A stretch of 64,000 nucleotides of DNA, taken from the NCBI RefSeq assembly GCF_042682785.1, contig NZ_JBHUIB010000007.1, positions 62,001-126,000 of the forward strand, read 5' to 3'. This DNA comes from Thalassotalea_F euphylliae. Lineage in GTDB: Bacteria > Pseudomonadota > Gammaproteobacteria > Enterobacterales > Alteromonadaceae. Each line of letters opens with the position of its first letter. The stretch's first letter is position 1. Below are positions 1 to 9,200 of the stretch, in pieces. The notes beneath the pieces are model-generated. The model had not been told where the DNA came from. It searched no databases and saw nothing but the letters and a program-made list of their open reading frames with translations. A program made the position numbers and the translations under genes.

Positions 1-627
1 TATATCCGCATCGCAACAGTCATGTGTGGAATGATTTTAGGTACACTTCTAACCGCATGTAGTTCTGTACCCGTTCTACCAACAGCAACATTGCACCCTT
101 CTAAAACTGTCGATATTGACTCGTACCGCTACCTCATTGGTGCTGGTGACTCTGTCAATATTTTTGTATGGCGACACCCTGAAGTTTCAGGAACGTTTGT
201 TGTTAGACCCGACGGTATGATTACCACGTCTCTTGTGGAAGACATTCCGGTATCAGGCCGTACACCGACAGAACTCGCAAGACAAATAGAAGAAGTGTTA
301 AGTACATACTTGCGAGAGCCGGTTGTCACTGTAACCGTCAGTGGATTTGTTGGTCCTTTTAGTGAACAAATTCGTGTAATTGGTGAAGCAGCAAGACCAC
401 AAGCTATTAACTACAAAAAGAATATGACCCTTCTTGACGTAATGATTCGTGTTGGTGGCCTAACTCAATATGCCGATGGCAATGATGCTGTTTTGGTAAG
501 AGTTGAGAACGGTCAACAAAAACAATATGAATTGTCGATAGATTCGTTGCTTCGTGACGGCGAAATTAATGCCAATGTCGATATGCTACCAGGCGATATT
601 ATTATTATCCCTGAAGCTTGGTTTTAA
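1..627 (+). CDS. XrtA-system polysaccharide export lipoprotein, 5' end cut by window
   Basis: Outer-membrane polysaccharide export protein of the Wza/EpsA kind, expected to pass exopolysaccharide through the outer membrane. The frame is open to the left edge, and the first in-frame ATG (22) lies inside what looks like a signal peptide: basic and hydrophobic residues precede it and an LTAC lipobox follows. The true start is therefore probably outside the window. After the lipid-attachment Cys come a poly-export domain (about residues 35-110, with the typical GAGDSVNIFVWRHPE segment) and an SLBB-type segment to the C-terminus (PGDIIIIPEAWF end). First visible gene of a five-gene operon, 30 bp ahead of the chain-length gene. 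Assignment to the XrtA/PEP-CTERM subtype rests on the neighbours. Confidence 0.88.
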   Translation, partial: YIRIATVMCGMILGTLLTACSSVPVLPTATLHPSKTVDIDSYRYLIGAGDSVNIFVWRHPEVSGTFVVRPDGMITTSLVEDIPVSGRTPTELARQIEEVLSTYLREPVVTVTVSGFVGPFSEQIRVIGEAARPQAINYKKNMTLLDVMIRVGGLTQYADGNDAVLVRVENGQQKQYELSIDSLLRDGEINANVDMLPGDIIIIPEAWF

Positions 628-657
628 TTAGTTTTACCTGTTTGTTAGAGGTCAGGA

Positions 658-2247
658 ATGCAAGAGTTACTTGAACAGATAATCGATTATCTAAAGGGAA
701 TTTGGATAAAGCGTCGCTTTATTATTATCGCTACGTGGATAATCTGTCCTATCGGGTGGTATGCCGTTTCACAGCTGCCGAATGTTTATCAATCATCTGC
801 ACGTGTCTATGTAGATACGCAGTCGTTGCTACGTCCTCTATTGCGAGGATTAACTGTTGAAACTAACCCCAACACACAAATCCGCCTCATGGTGAAGACA
901 TTACTAAGCCGTCCCAACCTTGAGCGAATCTCGAGAATGACCGATCTCGATGTTCAAGCGACGACAAGCGAAGAATATGACGAGATAATTGAGCAGCTTA
1001 AGAAAGACCTCAAGATCAGCAGCGCAGGTAGAGAGAATATCTATACCCTATCGATCGAAAACAAAGATCCAGAAACTGCAAAAAATATTGTTCAGGCGGC
1101 ATTGACCGTATTTATTGAGAATACGTTGGGCGAAACTCGCAGTGACTCTGACGAAGCACAGAAGTTTTTAAACGCGCAAATCCGCGACTATGAAAATCGC
1201 CTAGTAGCTGCCGAGAGTAGATTAACTAACTTTAAGCAAAAATACGGTGATTTACTCGCTAAAAACTCTGGTGGATTTTATGCCAACCTCAGTCGAGAGA
1301 AAAACCAACTTGAGCAAGCGCAGCTGCAATTAGAAGAAGCAAGAACGAGACTGACCTCAGCGAAAGCACAAATCGCTGGTGAAGAACCTGCGTTTGGGTT
1401 ATTTAACAGTCGAGTACAATCAAACAACAGTGTAACAACAGCATATGATTCACGTATTCAGCAACTTGAAAGGGAATTAGATGCCAAGCTTCTCAGGTAC
1501 ACTACTCAACACCCTGAAGTCAAAGAATTACAGCGTCGCTTAGAAGAGCTTAATACGCTTCGTTCATCTGAAATAGAAGACTACTATGCAACCATTCAGT
1601 CGTCACAAGACGAGTCGACAGGTAGCATTACAAGTGTTGATAAGAACCCGGTTTATCAAGAGCTTAAGATTCAAGCGAACCAATATGAGAATGAAGTGGC
1701 ATCATTAACGGTTCGTGTTGCTAATTTCAAACAGCGCGTTGCTGAAATAGAGAACAAGATTCACTCTTTGCCTGAAATTGAAGCTGAGCTAACGGCGTTG
1801 AATCGTGGTTACAACATCACTAAAGCAAAATACGAGGAATTACTGTCGAGAAAAGAAACCGCTCAGTTAGCACAACAAGCTGAAGAAACAACCGACAAGA
1901 TTCAATTCCGAGTGATTGACCCACCGCGCGCTGCTATAAAGCCGTCAGGCCCACCTAGATTAGTATTCTTTACCTTTATTACTATCCTCGGGTTTGGCGT
2001 TGGCGTTGGCTTATCTCTATTAATGAGTCAAATCAATCCAGTAGTCACATCTGGTCACCAAATATCAAGAGTGACAGGCATCCCAGTTTTTGGTTCTGTT
2101 TCAGCCAATGAAAGTCTTGGTTTACACCAGTGGCACAAAAAGAAAACACTATTATTTATGATATCAAACTTAACATTGCTTATTGTTTTGGCGGCATTTA
2201 TTAGCTACTTCACTTTCCCTGAACTATCACAAAAGGTATTTAGGTAA
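658..2247 (+). CDS. XrtA-system polysaccharide chain-length determinant protein (Wzz/GNVR type)
   Basis: Inner-membrane polysaccharide co-polymerase that would set exopolysaccharide chain length and work with the kinase encoded next. At 529 residues it is the long form. It has a Wzz domain at the N-terminus, a membrane segment near residues 22-40, a long periplasmic region rich in Glu/Gln/Arg heptads (about 170-400, coiled coil), a second membrane segment near 436-457 after a Pro-rich stretch (PPRAAIKPSGPPR), and a third near 497-518. The start follows AGAGGTCAGGA, a reasonable ribosome-binding site. The stop overlaps the kinase start by one base (TAATG), which indicates translational coupling. 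Confidence 0.9.
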   Translation: MQELLEQIIDYLKGIWIKRRFIIIATWIICPIGWYAVSQLPNVYQSSARVYVDTQSLLRPLLRGLTVETNPNTQIRLMVKTLLSRPNLERISRMTDLDVQATTSEEYDEIIEQLKKDLKISSAGRENIYTLSIENKDPETAKNIVQAALTVFIENTLGETRSDSDEAQKFLNAQIRDYENRLVAAESRLTNFKQKYGDLLAKNSGGFYANLSREKNQLEQAQLQLEEARTRLTSAKAQIAGEEPAFGLFNSRVQSNNSVTTAYDSRIQQLERELDAKLLRYTTQHPEVKELQRRLEELNTLRSSEIEDYYATIQSSQDESTGSITSVDKNPVYQELKIQANQYENEVASLTVRVANFKQRVAEIENKIHSLPEIEAELTALNRGYNITKAKYEELLSRKETAQLAQQAEETTDKIQFRVIDPPRAAIKPSGPPRLVFFTFITILGFGVGVGLSLLMSQINPVVTSGHQISRVTGIPVFGSVSANESLGLHQWHKKKTLLFMISNLTLLIVLAAFISYFTFPELSQKVFR

Positions 2248-3116
2248 TGAGCACTATCGAGAAAGCTTTAGCTAAGCAAAAAACCAAAGCGCCGGCAACG
2301 AACGATGTTGTAACGGAAGAGAAAAATACCGAAAGCAATGAAAGTGTTAGTGTTAATCCAGCACCTGCGCCGACTGAAAAGTTCGATATATTTATCGACA
2401 ACGAAAAATTAACGGAAAGAGGCTTCTTGCACACAGGCGGCAATACGACCAACCAGCAAGAAGAGTTTCGTCATATCAAGCGTAAACTTATTAACAACGC
2501 CTTTGGACCCGCGTCTAAAACACTCAATAATAGCAATCTGATCATGGTCAGTAGTGCCAACCCTAACGAAGGTAAGACTTTCGTTTCGATAAATTTGGCA
2601 CTCAGTATTGCGCTAGAGCAAGACAAAACCGTGTTGTTAATTGATGCTGACGTACTTAGACCCAGTATTCATCGTGAATTGGAGTTTGAAAACTCGACAG
2701 GGCTACTAGATTACTTGTGTGGTGACACTGATGATGTGTCACAAATTATTTATTCAACGAACCTTAACAACCTGAAGATAATGCCTGCAGGCAAAGCTCA
2801 TCATTTAACCAATGAACTTTTAGCCAGTGACAGGATGGCAACGTTATCAAAAGAGCTCTCGTCGAGATACCCTGACAGGCTCGTTATTTTTGATTGTCCT
2901 CCATTGCTAGGCGTAACTGAAACGCCAGTACTAGCAAGTTTAGTTGGTCAAGCTGCGGTTGTTGTCGAGGAATCGAAAACTAAGCTTGAGACCATCAAGC
3001 GTGCTACCTCTTCACTCAACGAAGATCTCGCTATCGGCTTTGTACTCAATAAGACGATTAAAACCAGCAAGGATGTTTATGGCTATTATGGATATGGCTA
3101 TGGCCGAAAAAGGTAA
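2247..3116 (+). CDS. XrtA-associated tyrosine autokinase (BY-kinase type)
   Basis: Cytoplasmic bacterial tyrosine kinase, expected to cycle phosphate on its own C-terminal tyrosines and to control the chain-length protein. Visible motifs: Walker A (SSANPNEGKT, about residues 102-111), Walker A' (VLLIDADVLRPS, about 129-140), Walker B (LVIFDCPP, about 212-219) and a Tyr/Gly tail (DVYGYYGYGYGRKR). The first 75 residues are a low-complexity Thr/Glu/Pro linker. The start overlaps the previous stop. The codons of the Tyr-rich tail contain, in another frame, the start of the next gene. Family is clear; its role in this pathway is inferred from context. Confidence 0.9.
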   Translation: MSTIEKALAKQKTKAPATNDVVTEEKNTESNESVSVNPAPAPTEKFDIFIDNEKLTERGFLHTGGNTTNQQEEFRHIKRKLINNAFGPASKTLNNSNLIMVSSANPNEGKTFVSINLALSIALEQDKTVLLIDADVLRPSIHRELEFENSTGLLDYLCGDTDDVSQIIYSTNLNNLKIMPAGKAHHLTNELLASDRMATLSKELSSRYPDRLVIFDCPPLLGVTETPVLASLVGQAAVVVEESKTKLETIKRATSSLNEDLAIGFVLNKTIKTSKDVYGYYGYGYGRKR

Positions 3117-4659
3117 GTTTGTTCTTGCACTAATAGCAACTGTGCCTCTCCAGCAAGCACTTGCGCAAGGAGAGGTAACCTACAATGTTCGTGTAGAAGA
3201 GGTCTACTCAGACAATGTAGGCTTGTCCACAATTGACAAAGAAGACAGCTTTGTTACCAAAGCAGAAGTTGGAATAAACCAGTCGTTTGACTCGGCCATG
3301 CTTACAGGTAACCTTAAAGCCGACTACACACATCTACTATACTCCCACGACAGTGACGCTAATGATGGTTATGAATCACTTGATGCCAATGTCGACATAA
3401 CTCCCTGGAAAAAGGGTCCGTCGTTATTGCTCGAAGGACGAATTGCTAATGTACCAAGGAGTACTGGTGCTGATTATTACTCAGACCTTATTTCCGGCGA
3501 TACTGTGCGTACAACCGATTACAGCGCGACATTATCACAAACACTAGCAAACTCTGCTTATATCTTGACTGGTGAAGTCGAATATAACGATCAAGGTGCT
3601 GAAGATGATATAGGAATCAGTAACGGTTACAGAGGAAATGTTAGCTTCCGAAACAACTCAGGAGAGCACCATATTTTCTGGGATGTTCGCGGAAGTTATT
3701 CTGATAGAGAGTTCGAACAAAACACCGCTCGTAGTTATCAAGTGCAAGCGCAGTTGGGCTGGATTACTGGCTGGGATATCAATCCTTTCATACGCTATTT
3801 TGACGAAAGCTTCACCGGTTCAGTTAGCAATAATCAACTTAACCAGGGCGAGTCTTGGGGAGCAGGTATACGTTGGCAACCTGTCGACCTGATGTATTTA
3901 GATGTGTCTTATAACTTTGCAAAAGAAGATGAACTGAGTGATGACTACGTAGCAGCCACACTAAATTGGCAACCAACAAAACGAACGTCAGTATACGCGG
4001 ACTATAACCAGCGTTTCTTCGGTGACTCATATAATGTACAAATTACCCACGAAAATAAACGCTTAACTAACACTATTAGTTATGAAGAAGAATTGCGGGC
4101 ATTTGAACGAGACAGTTTTGAAACCATTATTGTTGACAACCTTTTCTGCCCCATTGGCGAACCAATAGACATTAATAACTGTTCCTCAGATATTGGAAGC
4201 CAAGATCCTGCTGACTTTGTCGAGTTACCGATATTCGGTGTTGTCCCAGTCGAAGATAACCAATTCTCCCTTTACCGCTCTCTTGAGTGGAAATCGCAGT
4301 ATAAGACTGTCAGGGGTAGCATCGGTTTTGATATTTCGTCAAATGAACGGGAAGACTTAAATACGGGCGATATTCAAGAATACGGTACCGTCAACCTTTC
4401 ATACAATCATGAATTAAATGAGAGAGCCAATGTTGATTTTACGTGGCGATTCACACGAAATGAATTTACCACTGATAACAATGACATAGAAATTGAGCGT
4501 AGAGATTATTACCGCCAATACAGTGTCGCATATAATCAACGCTTGGGAAGAACTTTATCTTTTAGAACAGATATTCGTTATTTACAGCGAGACAGTAATA
4601 TTGGTCTGCGAGAATATGAAGAGACTCGCGCAACCATCTCTATCAACAAGAATTTTTAA
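3100..4659 (+). CDS. XrtA/PEP-CTERM-associated outer-membrane beta-barrel protein (TIGR03016-like)
   Basis: Probable outer-membrane barrel of exopolysaccharide loci with exosortase. The frame is open from 2944, but 3100 is the preferred start because it gives a clean signal peptide (MAEKGKFVLALIATVPLQQA, cleavage after ALA). ATGs at 3073, 3079, 3088 and 3094 are alternatives. Mature sequence is full of alternating aromatic/polar strands and Asp/Asn turns and ends in a phenylalanine (INKNF), as barrels do. About 519 residues. It overlaps the kinase gene by 17 bp and lies 2 bp before the ATPase gene. A Cys-containing loop (FCPIGEPIDINNC) sits around residue 350. Function in export is inferred. 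Confidence 0.83.
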   Translation: MAEKGKFVLALIATVPLQQALAQGEVTYNVRVEEVYSDNVGLSTIDKEDSFVTKAEVGINQSFDSAMLTGNLKADYTHLLYSHDSDANDGYESLDANVDITPWKKGPSLLLEGRIANVPRSTGADYYSDLISGDTVRTTDYSATLSQTLANSAYILTGEVEYNDQGAEDDIGISNGYRGNVSFRNNSGEHHIFWDVRGSYSDREFEQNTARSYQVQAQLGWITGWDINPFIRYFDESFTGSVSNNQLNQGESWGAGIRWQPVDLMYLDVSYNFAKEDELSDDYVAATLNWQPTKRTSVYADYNQRFFGDSYNVQITHENKRLTNTISYEEELRAFERDSFETIIVDNLFCPIGEPIDINNCSSDIGSQDPADFVELPIFGVVPVEDNQFSLYRSLEWKSQYKTVRGSIGFDISSNEREDLNTGDIQEYGTVNLSYNHELNERANVDFTWRFTRNEFTTDNNDIEIERRDYYRQYSVAYNQRLGRTLSFRTDIRYLQRDSNIGLREYEETRATISINKNF

Positions 4660-4661
4660 CC

Positions 4662-5717
4662 ATGTACGAAAGTTACTATGGCTTTAGTGAACGACCTTTT
4701 CAGCTAAGCCCAGATCCGCGTTTCTTTTTCGCCACTAAACATCACCAGCGAGCGCTTTCTTATCTTCAATATGGTCTAGACCAAAAAGAAGGGTTTATTG
4801 TGATAACCGGCCCTATCGGTACGGGTAAAACCACCATTGCTCGCAACTTAATGAGCAATATATCAGATGCTGATATTGTGGCAGCGCAATTGGTTACCAC
4901 CAAGCTAAACCCTGACGAATTACTGGAATTGGTCATTGCTGAGTTCAAAATACAATACGATGGCGATAGCAAAGCTGACATGTTGCATGCTATTGAGAAG
5001 TTTTTAATATCGTTACATGAACAAGGTAAGCGTGCTTTGTTGCTTGTTGATGAGGCACAAAATTTACCTTCTGAAACCGTTGAAGAACTCCGCATGTTGT
5101 CCAATTTTCAATTGGATAACCAACCACTAATACAGAGCTTTTTATTGGGACAAGAAGAGCTAAAATGCATTATTCAAGCGCCTAATATGGAGCAATTTCG
5201 CCAACGTATTATTGCTTCAGCCCATTTACAGCCTTTGTCAGTAGACGAAGTTAAAAACTACATCAATTACCGGATACATCAAGCGGGCTATGAAAAAGGT
5301 GACCTGTTTTCGGAAAAAGCCTTTGAACTTATCCATGAAAAAACACTTGGTGTTCCGCGTAAAATTAATATATTTGTAGACCGCATCTTGTTGTTTGGCT
5401 TTTTAGAAGAGCTCGACAATATTGATATTAACGCCATCAATACCGTTGCCGAAGAAATGGGAATTGAACTTACAGGTTCTCTTAACAGCAACGTCGAATC
5501 TATCGCTAGTGCTTCGAACAGTAATGGCCAAGTTGTGGTTAACTCAACTGAAAACGTTGAAAATATCAAAGAAGTTTTGCGAGAAGTTGAGGACATTCTA
5601 GAGTCATCAATTAAGCAAAAAATTAAAATGGCTCGTTATGTTGATAAATTGCTTAAGCAAAAAAACAAGCAATACGCAGAAGCCAACATCACCGAACAAA
5701 AATCCAATAAAGGTTAG
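4662..5717 (+). CDS. XrtA-associated AAA ATPase (ExeA/GspA-like, TIGR03015 type)
   Basis: AAA ATPase that accompanies exosortase-linked polysaccharide loci and resembles the type II secretion ATPase ExeA. It begins with the family hallmark MYESYYGFSERPFQLSPDPR, then Walker A (GPIGTGKTT, about residue 50) and Walker B (ALLLVDEAQNL, about 125-135), followed by sensor/lid segments. The last 80 or so residues after the ATPase core are acidic and Lys-rich and look helical. The gene follows the barrel gene by 2 bp and ends inside the stem of a strong terminator, so it closes the operon. No peptidoglycan-binding domain is seen. Confidence 0.9.
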   Translation: MYESYYGFSERPFQLSPDPRFFFATKHHQRALSYLQYGLDQKEGFIVITGPIGTGKTTIARNLMSNISDADIVAAQLVTTKLNPDELLELVIAEFKIQYDGDSKADMLHAIEKFLISLHEQGKRALLLVDEAQNLPSETVEELRMLSNFQLDNQPLIQSFLLGQEELKCIIQAPNMEQFRQRIIASAHLQPLSVDEVKNYINYRIHQAGYEKGDLFSEKAFELIHEKTLGVPRKINIFVDRILLFGFLEELDNIDINAINTVAEEMGIELTGSLNSNVESIASASNSNGQVVVNSTENVENIKEVLREVEDILESSIKQKIKMARYVDKLLKQKNKQYAEANITEQKSNKG

Positions 5718-5734
5718 CAGTCGCTAGCCTTTTT
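5709..5734 (+). terminator. Rho-independent terminator of the exopolysaccharide operon
   Basis: A 10-bp stem (AAAGGTTAGC / GCTAGCCTTT with one G-T pair), loop AGTC, followed by a T-run. The stop codon of the ATPase gene lies in the left arm. It cleanly ends the operon. Confidence 0.85.
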
Positions 5735-5768
5735 ACTAAGGTGACACCTAAAGTAACGCATTAGCGTT

Positions 5769-5797
5769 GCGACAATATCTTTGAATAATGCTAAAAT
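5769..5797 (+). promoter_or_regulatory. Candidate sigma70 promoter for plsB
   Basis: A GCGACA box (4 of 6 to consensus), 17-bp spacer and TAAAAT box, ending 31 bp before the plsB start. Found by eye only. Confidence 0.5.
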
Positions 5798-5827
5798 AAG
5801 CGTTCTAATAAATCTGGACGAAACAAT

Positions 5828-8269
5828 ATGTTAGCTTTACGTTCCCTCTTTTATTTTCTTCTTTCTTGGCCTATTAAGCTATTAGTGCGCTGTAAGATCA
5901 TTCCGGATGATATCTTCGGTGCCTATAAAGACACAGCCGAACAGCCTGTGTTTTATATTGTTCGCCATCAATCTGCGAGTGATTTATTAGCCCTTCAAAA
6001 AGCGTGTAAAGAAATGCGCTTACCTGATCCGCTCAGTACGGTGACCGTAAAAGGCGAGCAATTTAAACGTACATTATGTCTAGAAAAGCCAACGGCACTG
6101 TTGCTTGGTCGAACCAACAACCACACAGACGCGTTAGACCAAGGGTTAAAACTGATAAAACTACACGCTAGTGACCCTAAGCTTGATGCCAAACTCATCC
6201 CCGCCAACTTGGTTTGGGGACGCCGACCAACCGTTGAGAAAAATGATGCCAACGTCGGGACTTTGTTAGCCGACCAAGAGTCTCCTTCAGCATTTCGTAA
6301 ATTCTTTATTGTACTTTTTCTTGGCCGACAAACACTCGTGCGTTTTAGCGAAGCGCTCTCGCTGCGTATTATTGCAAATGACCACGGTACAGATAAAACG
6401 CGTGCTAGAAAGCTGTTGCGTGTTGCCCGTTTCCATTTTCATCGCCAAACGGTAGCGGCCACAGGCCCGCGTTTAATGCACCGCCAACAAATGTTTACTG
6501 CCCTTTTCGCTAATCCTTCTATTAAACGTATGGTGAGTGATGAGGCAAAAGCGAAGAAAATTTCTGAAGAAAAAGTGAAGAAGCAAGCCCTAGCGATCAT
6601 GGATGAAATTGCAGGTGATTACCGTGATTCAATGATACGTTTTGGCGAGCGAGCACTAAGTTGGTTGTGGAACCGTTTATATAAAGGAATTGAAGTCAAT
6701 AACGCTGGCAAGTTGCGCGAGGTTGCACAAGAGGGTCATGAAATAATCTATGTCCCTTGTCACCGCAGCCATATGGACTATCTACTGCTTACTTATGTTA
6801 TTTTTCACGAAGGGTTGGTCACACCGCGAATTGCCGCAGGTATCAACTTAAACTTTTGGCCAGCAGGTCCAATTTTCAGAAAAGCAGGGGCCTTCTTTAT
6901 CCGCAGAAGCTTTCGCGGTAACCGCATGTACTCGACCATTTTCCGCGAGTACCTGGGCCTCTTATTTGAGCGTGGTTACGCCGTTAAATATTACACTGAA
7001 GGTGGACGCAGTCGCACTGGGCGTTTGTTACAACCGAAAACAGGTATGCTTGCGATGACTATTCAAAGCCTACTTCGCGGTATCGATCGCCCGCTAACGC
7101 TCGTACCTGTCTACATCGGTTATGAACATGTGATGGAAGTTGGTTCTTACCATAAAGAGCTAAGCGGCAGTAAAAAGAAAAAAGAATCTGCTTTTGGTGT
7201 TATCAAAGCCATTAAAAATCTTCGGAACTATGGTCGTGGTTATGTCAACTTTGGCGAACCCATTAACCTCAACCAATTCTTAAACGATAACGTAGAAAAC
7301 TGGCGTGATGCGATTGACCCAATAGATCCACAAAAGCCAAGCTGGTTAACCCCAACAGTTAACACACTAGCACATGATGTGATGGTTGAAGTGAATAAGT
7401 CTGCAGCGCTCAATGCTGTCTCACTAAGTGCTTTGATTTTGTTAGCGACAGAAAATAAAGCTCTTGCTGAAAATGAATTGGAAGAATTACTGACATTCTT
7501 CCTTGAGGTGCAACGCAAAGCAGCTTACAGCCCTTCTTTAACTATCCCTAAAGATAATGCAAAAGAAATGATTGAGCACGTCAAAGAGCTCAATAAAGTA
7601 ACCACAGAAAAAGATGCGATAGGCAACATATTGTCGCTAAATAATTCAGCGATTTTAGAGATGCGATATTACCGCAATAATATTTTGCATACTTACATTG
7701 TGCCTAGCCTAGTGTGTCGCGTTTTAATGCACCATCCGAAAATTTCCCATGACCAGATGCTAGAGCAGGTCACATCGTTGGCAGCAATTATTAAAGGTGA
7801 ACTGTTCATGTGGCAAACCTCTGACGAGGTAAGTAAGCAAGCCGAAAGTGTCCTTGAGACCTTATTGGCATTGAATATGGTAAAACGCAGTAAAGCAGGC
7901 TTCTGGACCCGTGTAGAGGATACTGACGTGCGTGCTCGTCTCAGTGTTATGGGCGAGTGTGTCGACGAAACGCTACAGCGTATCGCTATCGTCACCACGC
8001 TGTTGTCTCGCTTAGCACCTATCAGCAAATCTGCTCTAGAAGAACAAGTGATGACAATCGCCAAGCGCTTATCCAAGCTCAATAACATAGACGCGCCAGA
8101 GTTTGTTGACAAGAAAGCACAATCTTCACTGATTAATACGTTAAAAGAGTTGCAGTACGCAAGTACTAACGAGCAAGGCTACTTAGCTGATGGTGTAACC
8201 CTTAAAGAATTAAAAGAAGTGGTTAGCAACCTCGTTGATATTAAAGTATTGCAGAGCATAGCGCGTTAG
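5828..8269 (+). CDS. plsB: Glycerol-3-phosphate 1-O-acyltransferase PlsB
   Basis: Inner-membrane enzyme that transfers an acyl group to position 1 of sn-glycerol 3-phosphate, the first step of phospholipid synthesis. At 813 residues it matches the usual length. The four acyltransferase blocks are visible: catalytic HRSHMD (HX4D, about residues 312-317), GPIFRKAGAFFIRR, the YYTEGGRSRTGR block, and LTLVPVYIGYEHV. Hydrophobic N-terminus and long C-terminal helical part as in the family. Monocistronic: its own promoter upstream and a terminator downstream that is shared with the convergent ubiA gene. Confidence 0.97.
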   Translation: MLALRSLFYFLLSWPIKLLVRCKIIPDDIFGAYKDTAEQPVFYIVRHQSASDLLALQKACKEMRLPDPLSTVTVKGEQFKRTLCLEKPTALLLGRTNNHTDALDQGLKLIKLHASDPKLDAKLIPANLVWGRRPTVEKNDANVGTLLADQESPSAFRKFFIVLFLGRQTLVRFSEALSLRIIANDHGTDKTRARKLLRVARFHFHRQTVAATGPRLMHRQQMFTALFANPSIKRMVSDEAKAKKISEEKVKKQALAIMDEIAGDYRDSMIRFGERALSWLWNRLYKGIEVNNAGKLREVAQEGHEIIYVPCHRSHMDYLLLTYVIFHEGLVTPRIAAGINLNFWPAGPIFRKAGAFFIRRSFRGNRMYSTIFREYLGLLFERGYAVKYYTEGGRSRTGRLLQPKTGMLAMTIQSLLRGIDRPLTLVPVYIGYEHVMEVGSYHKELSGSKKKKESAFGVIKAIKNLRNYGRGYVNFGEPINLNQFLNDNVENWRDAIDPIDPQKPSWLTPTVNTLAHDVMVEVNKSAALNAVSLSALILLATENKALAENELEELLTFFLEVQRKAAYSPSLTIPKDNAKEMIEHVKELNKVTTEKDAIGNILSLNNSAILEMRYYRNNILHTYIVPSLVCRVLMHHPKISHDQMLEQVTSLAAIIKGELFMWQTSDEVSKQAESVLETLLALNMVKRSKAGFWTRVEDTDVRARLSVMGECVDETLQRIAIVTTLLSRLAPISKSALEEQVMTIAKRLSKLNNIDAPEFVDKKAQSSLINTLKELQYASTNEQGYLADGVTLKELKEVVSNLVDIKVLQSIAR

Positions 8270-8308
8270 TACCATTTCATTAAGTGACCAAGCGAGGCCA
8301 CTACAAAT

Positions 8309-8335
8309 AAAAAAGCAGCTTCACGCTGCTTTTTT
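8309..8335. terminator. Bidirectional terminator between plsB and ubiA
   Basis: Stem AAAAAGCAGC / GCTGCTTTTT with loop TTCAC. An A-run on the left and a T-run on the right make it work for both convergent genes. It overlaps the ubiA stop codon. Confidence 0.85.
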
Positions 8336-9200
8336 AATAGCCCCAATATTCGATAACAATGCCAATAAAAACGATCAGCCCGACATAGTGGTTGTTCAAG
8401 AACGCTTTAAAGCAGGGATCTCTATGCCTGCCTTTGATTAATATCTGCTGGTAACAGAAAAAACCTGCGCTGATGACCAGTGTCAATTGATATGGCCAAC
8501 CAAATGCCAGCATGTCACCTACTGTGAATAGCGTGGCTAAAACCATAAGCTGAAGCAAGCCAATGATTCTGATATCGTATTTGCCAAACAAAATTGCCGT
8601 CGACTTCACACCAATTTTAATATCGTCATCACGATCAACCATGGCATACATAGTGTCATAGGCTACCGTCCAACAAAGATTCGCGAAAAACAAAAGCCAG
8701 GCAATGATCGGGACTTCACCTTGAATCTCAGCAAACGCCATAATCATTCCCCAGCTAAAAGCAGCACCGAGCACAACTTGGGGTAAGTGTGTATAACGCT
8801 TCATAAACGGATAAGTCGTCGCTAGGATTAATGCAACAAAGGCATACTGAATGGTTAGCCATGATAATTGAATGGCTAATGCTATTGCAGCTCCAATCAA
8901 AAAGCCAAACACCATGAGTGCTTCTTGCGCACTTATTTGGCCTGACACAATGGGTCTATGCTGCGTGCGTTTAACCTGCCCATCAACATGGCGATCAGCA
9001 TAGTCATTAATGACACACCCAGCGCTACGCATGATAAAAACGCCTAATGCAAAAATCGCTAATAAACCGGGATTAGGAAAGCCATTAGACGCCACCCAAA
9101 GTGCCCAAAACGTCGGCCACAACAAAAGATAAGTGCCGATAGGTTTATCCATGCGGGTCAACAGTTTCACCGCTTGCCACTTGCTCACCAGTGCCGTCAT
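8334..9200 (-). CDS. ubiA: 4-hydroxybenzoate octaprenyltransferase UbiA
   Basis: Integral membrane prenyltransferase that joins the polyprenyl side chain to 4-hydroxybenzoate in ubiquinone synthesis. 288 residues, normal length, with many membrane helices. Both Asp-rich motifs are present: NDYADRHVDGQVKRTQHRP near residue 65 and YDTMYAMVDRDDD near 185. It starts 4 bp inside the end of ubiC (ATGA overlap), so the two are translated together in pathway order: chorismate lyase makes 4-hydroxybenzoate, which UbiA prenylates. Confidence 0.97.
   Translation of the reverse strand: MTALVSKWQAVKLLTRMDKPIGTYLLLWPTFWALWVASNGFPNPGLLAIFALGVFIMRSAGCVINDYADRHVDGQVKRTQHRPIVSGQISAQEALMVFGFLIGAAIALAIQLSWLTIQYAFVALILATTYPFMKRYTHLPQVVLGAAFSWGMIMAFAEIQGEVPIIAWLLFFANLCWTVAYDTMYAMVDRDDDIKIGVKSTAILFGKYDIRIIGLLQLMVLATLFTVGDMLAFGWPYQLTLVISAGFFCYQQILIKGRHRDPCFKAFLNNHYVGLIVFIGIVIEYWGY

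Noticed and set aside
2944..3099. Upstream extension of the outer-membrane barrel frame
   Set aside because: It lies wholly inside the kinase gene and lacks a signal peptide; the start at 3100 gives a clean one.
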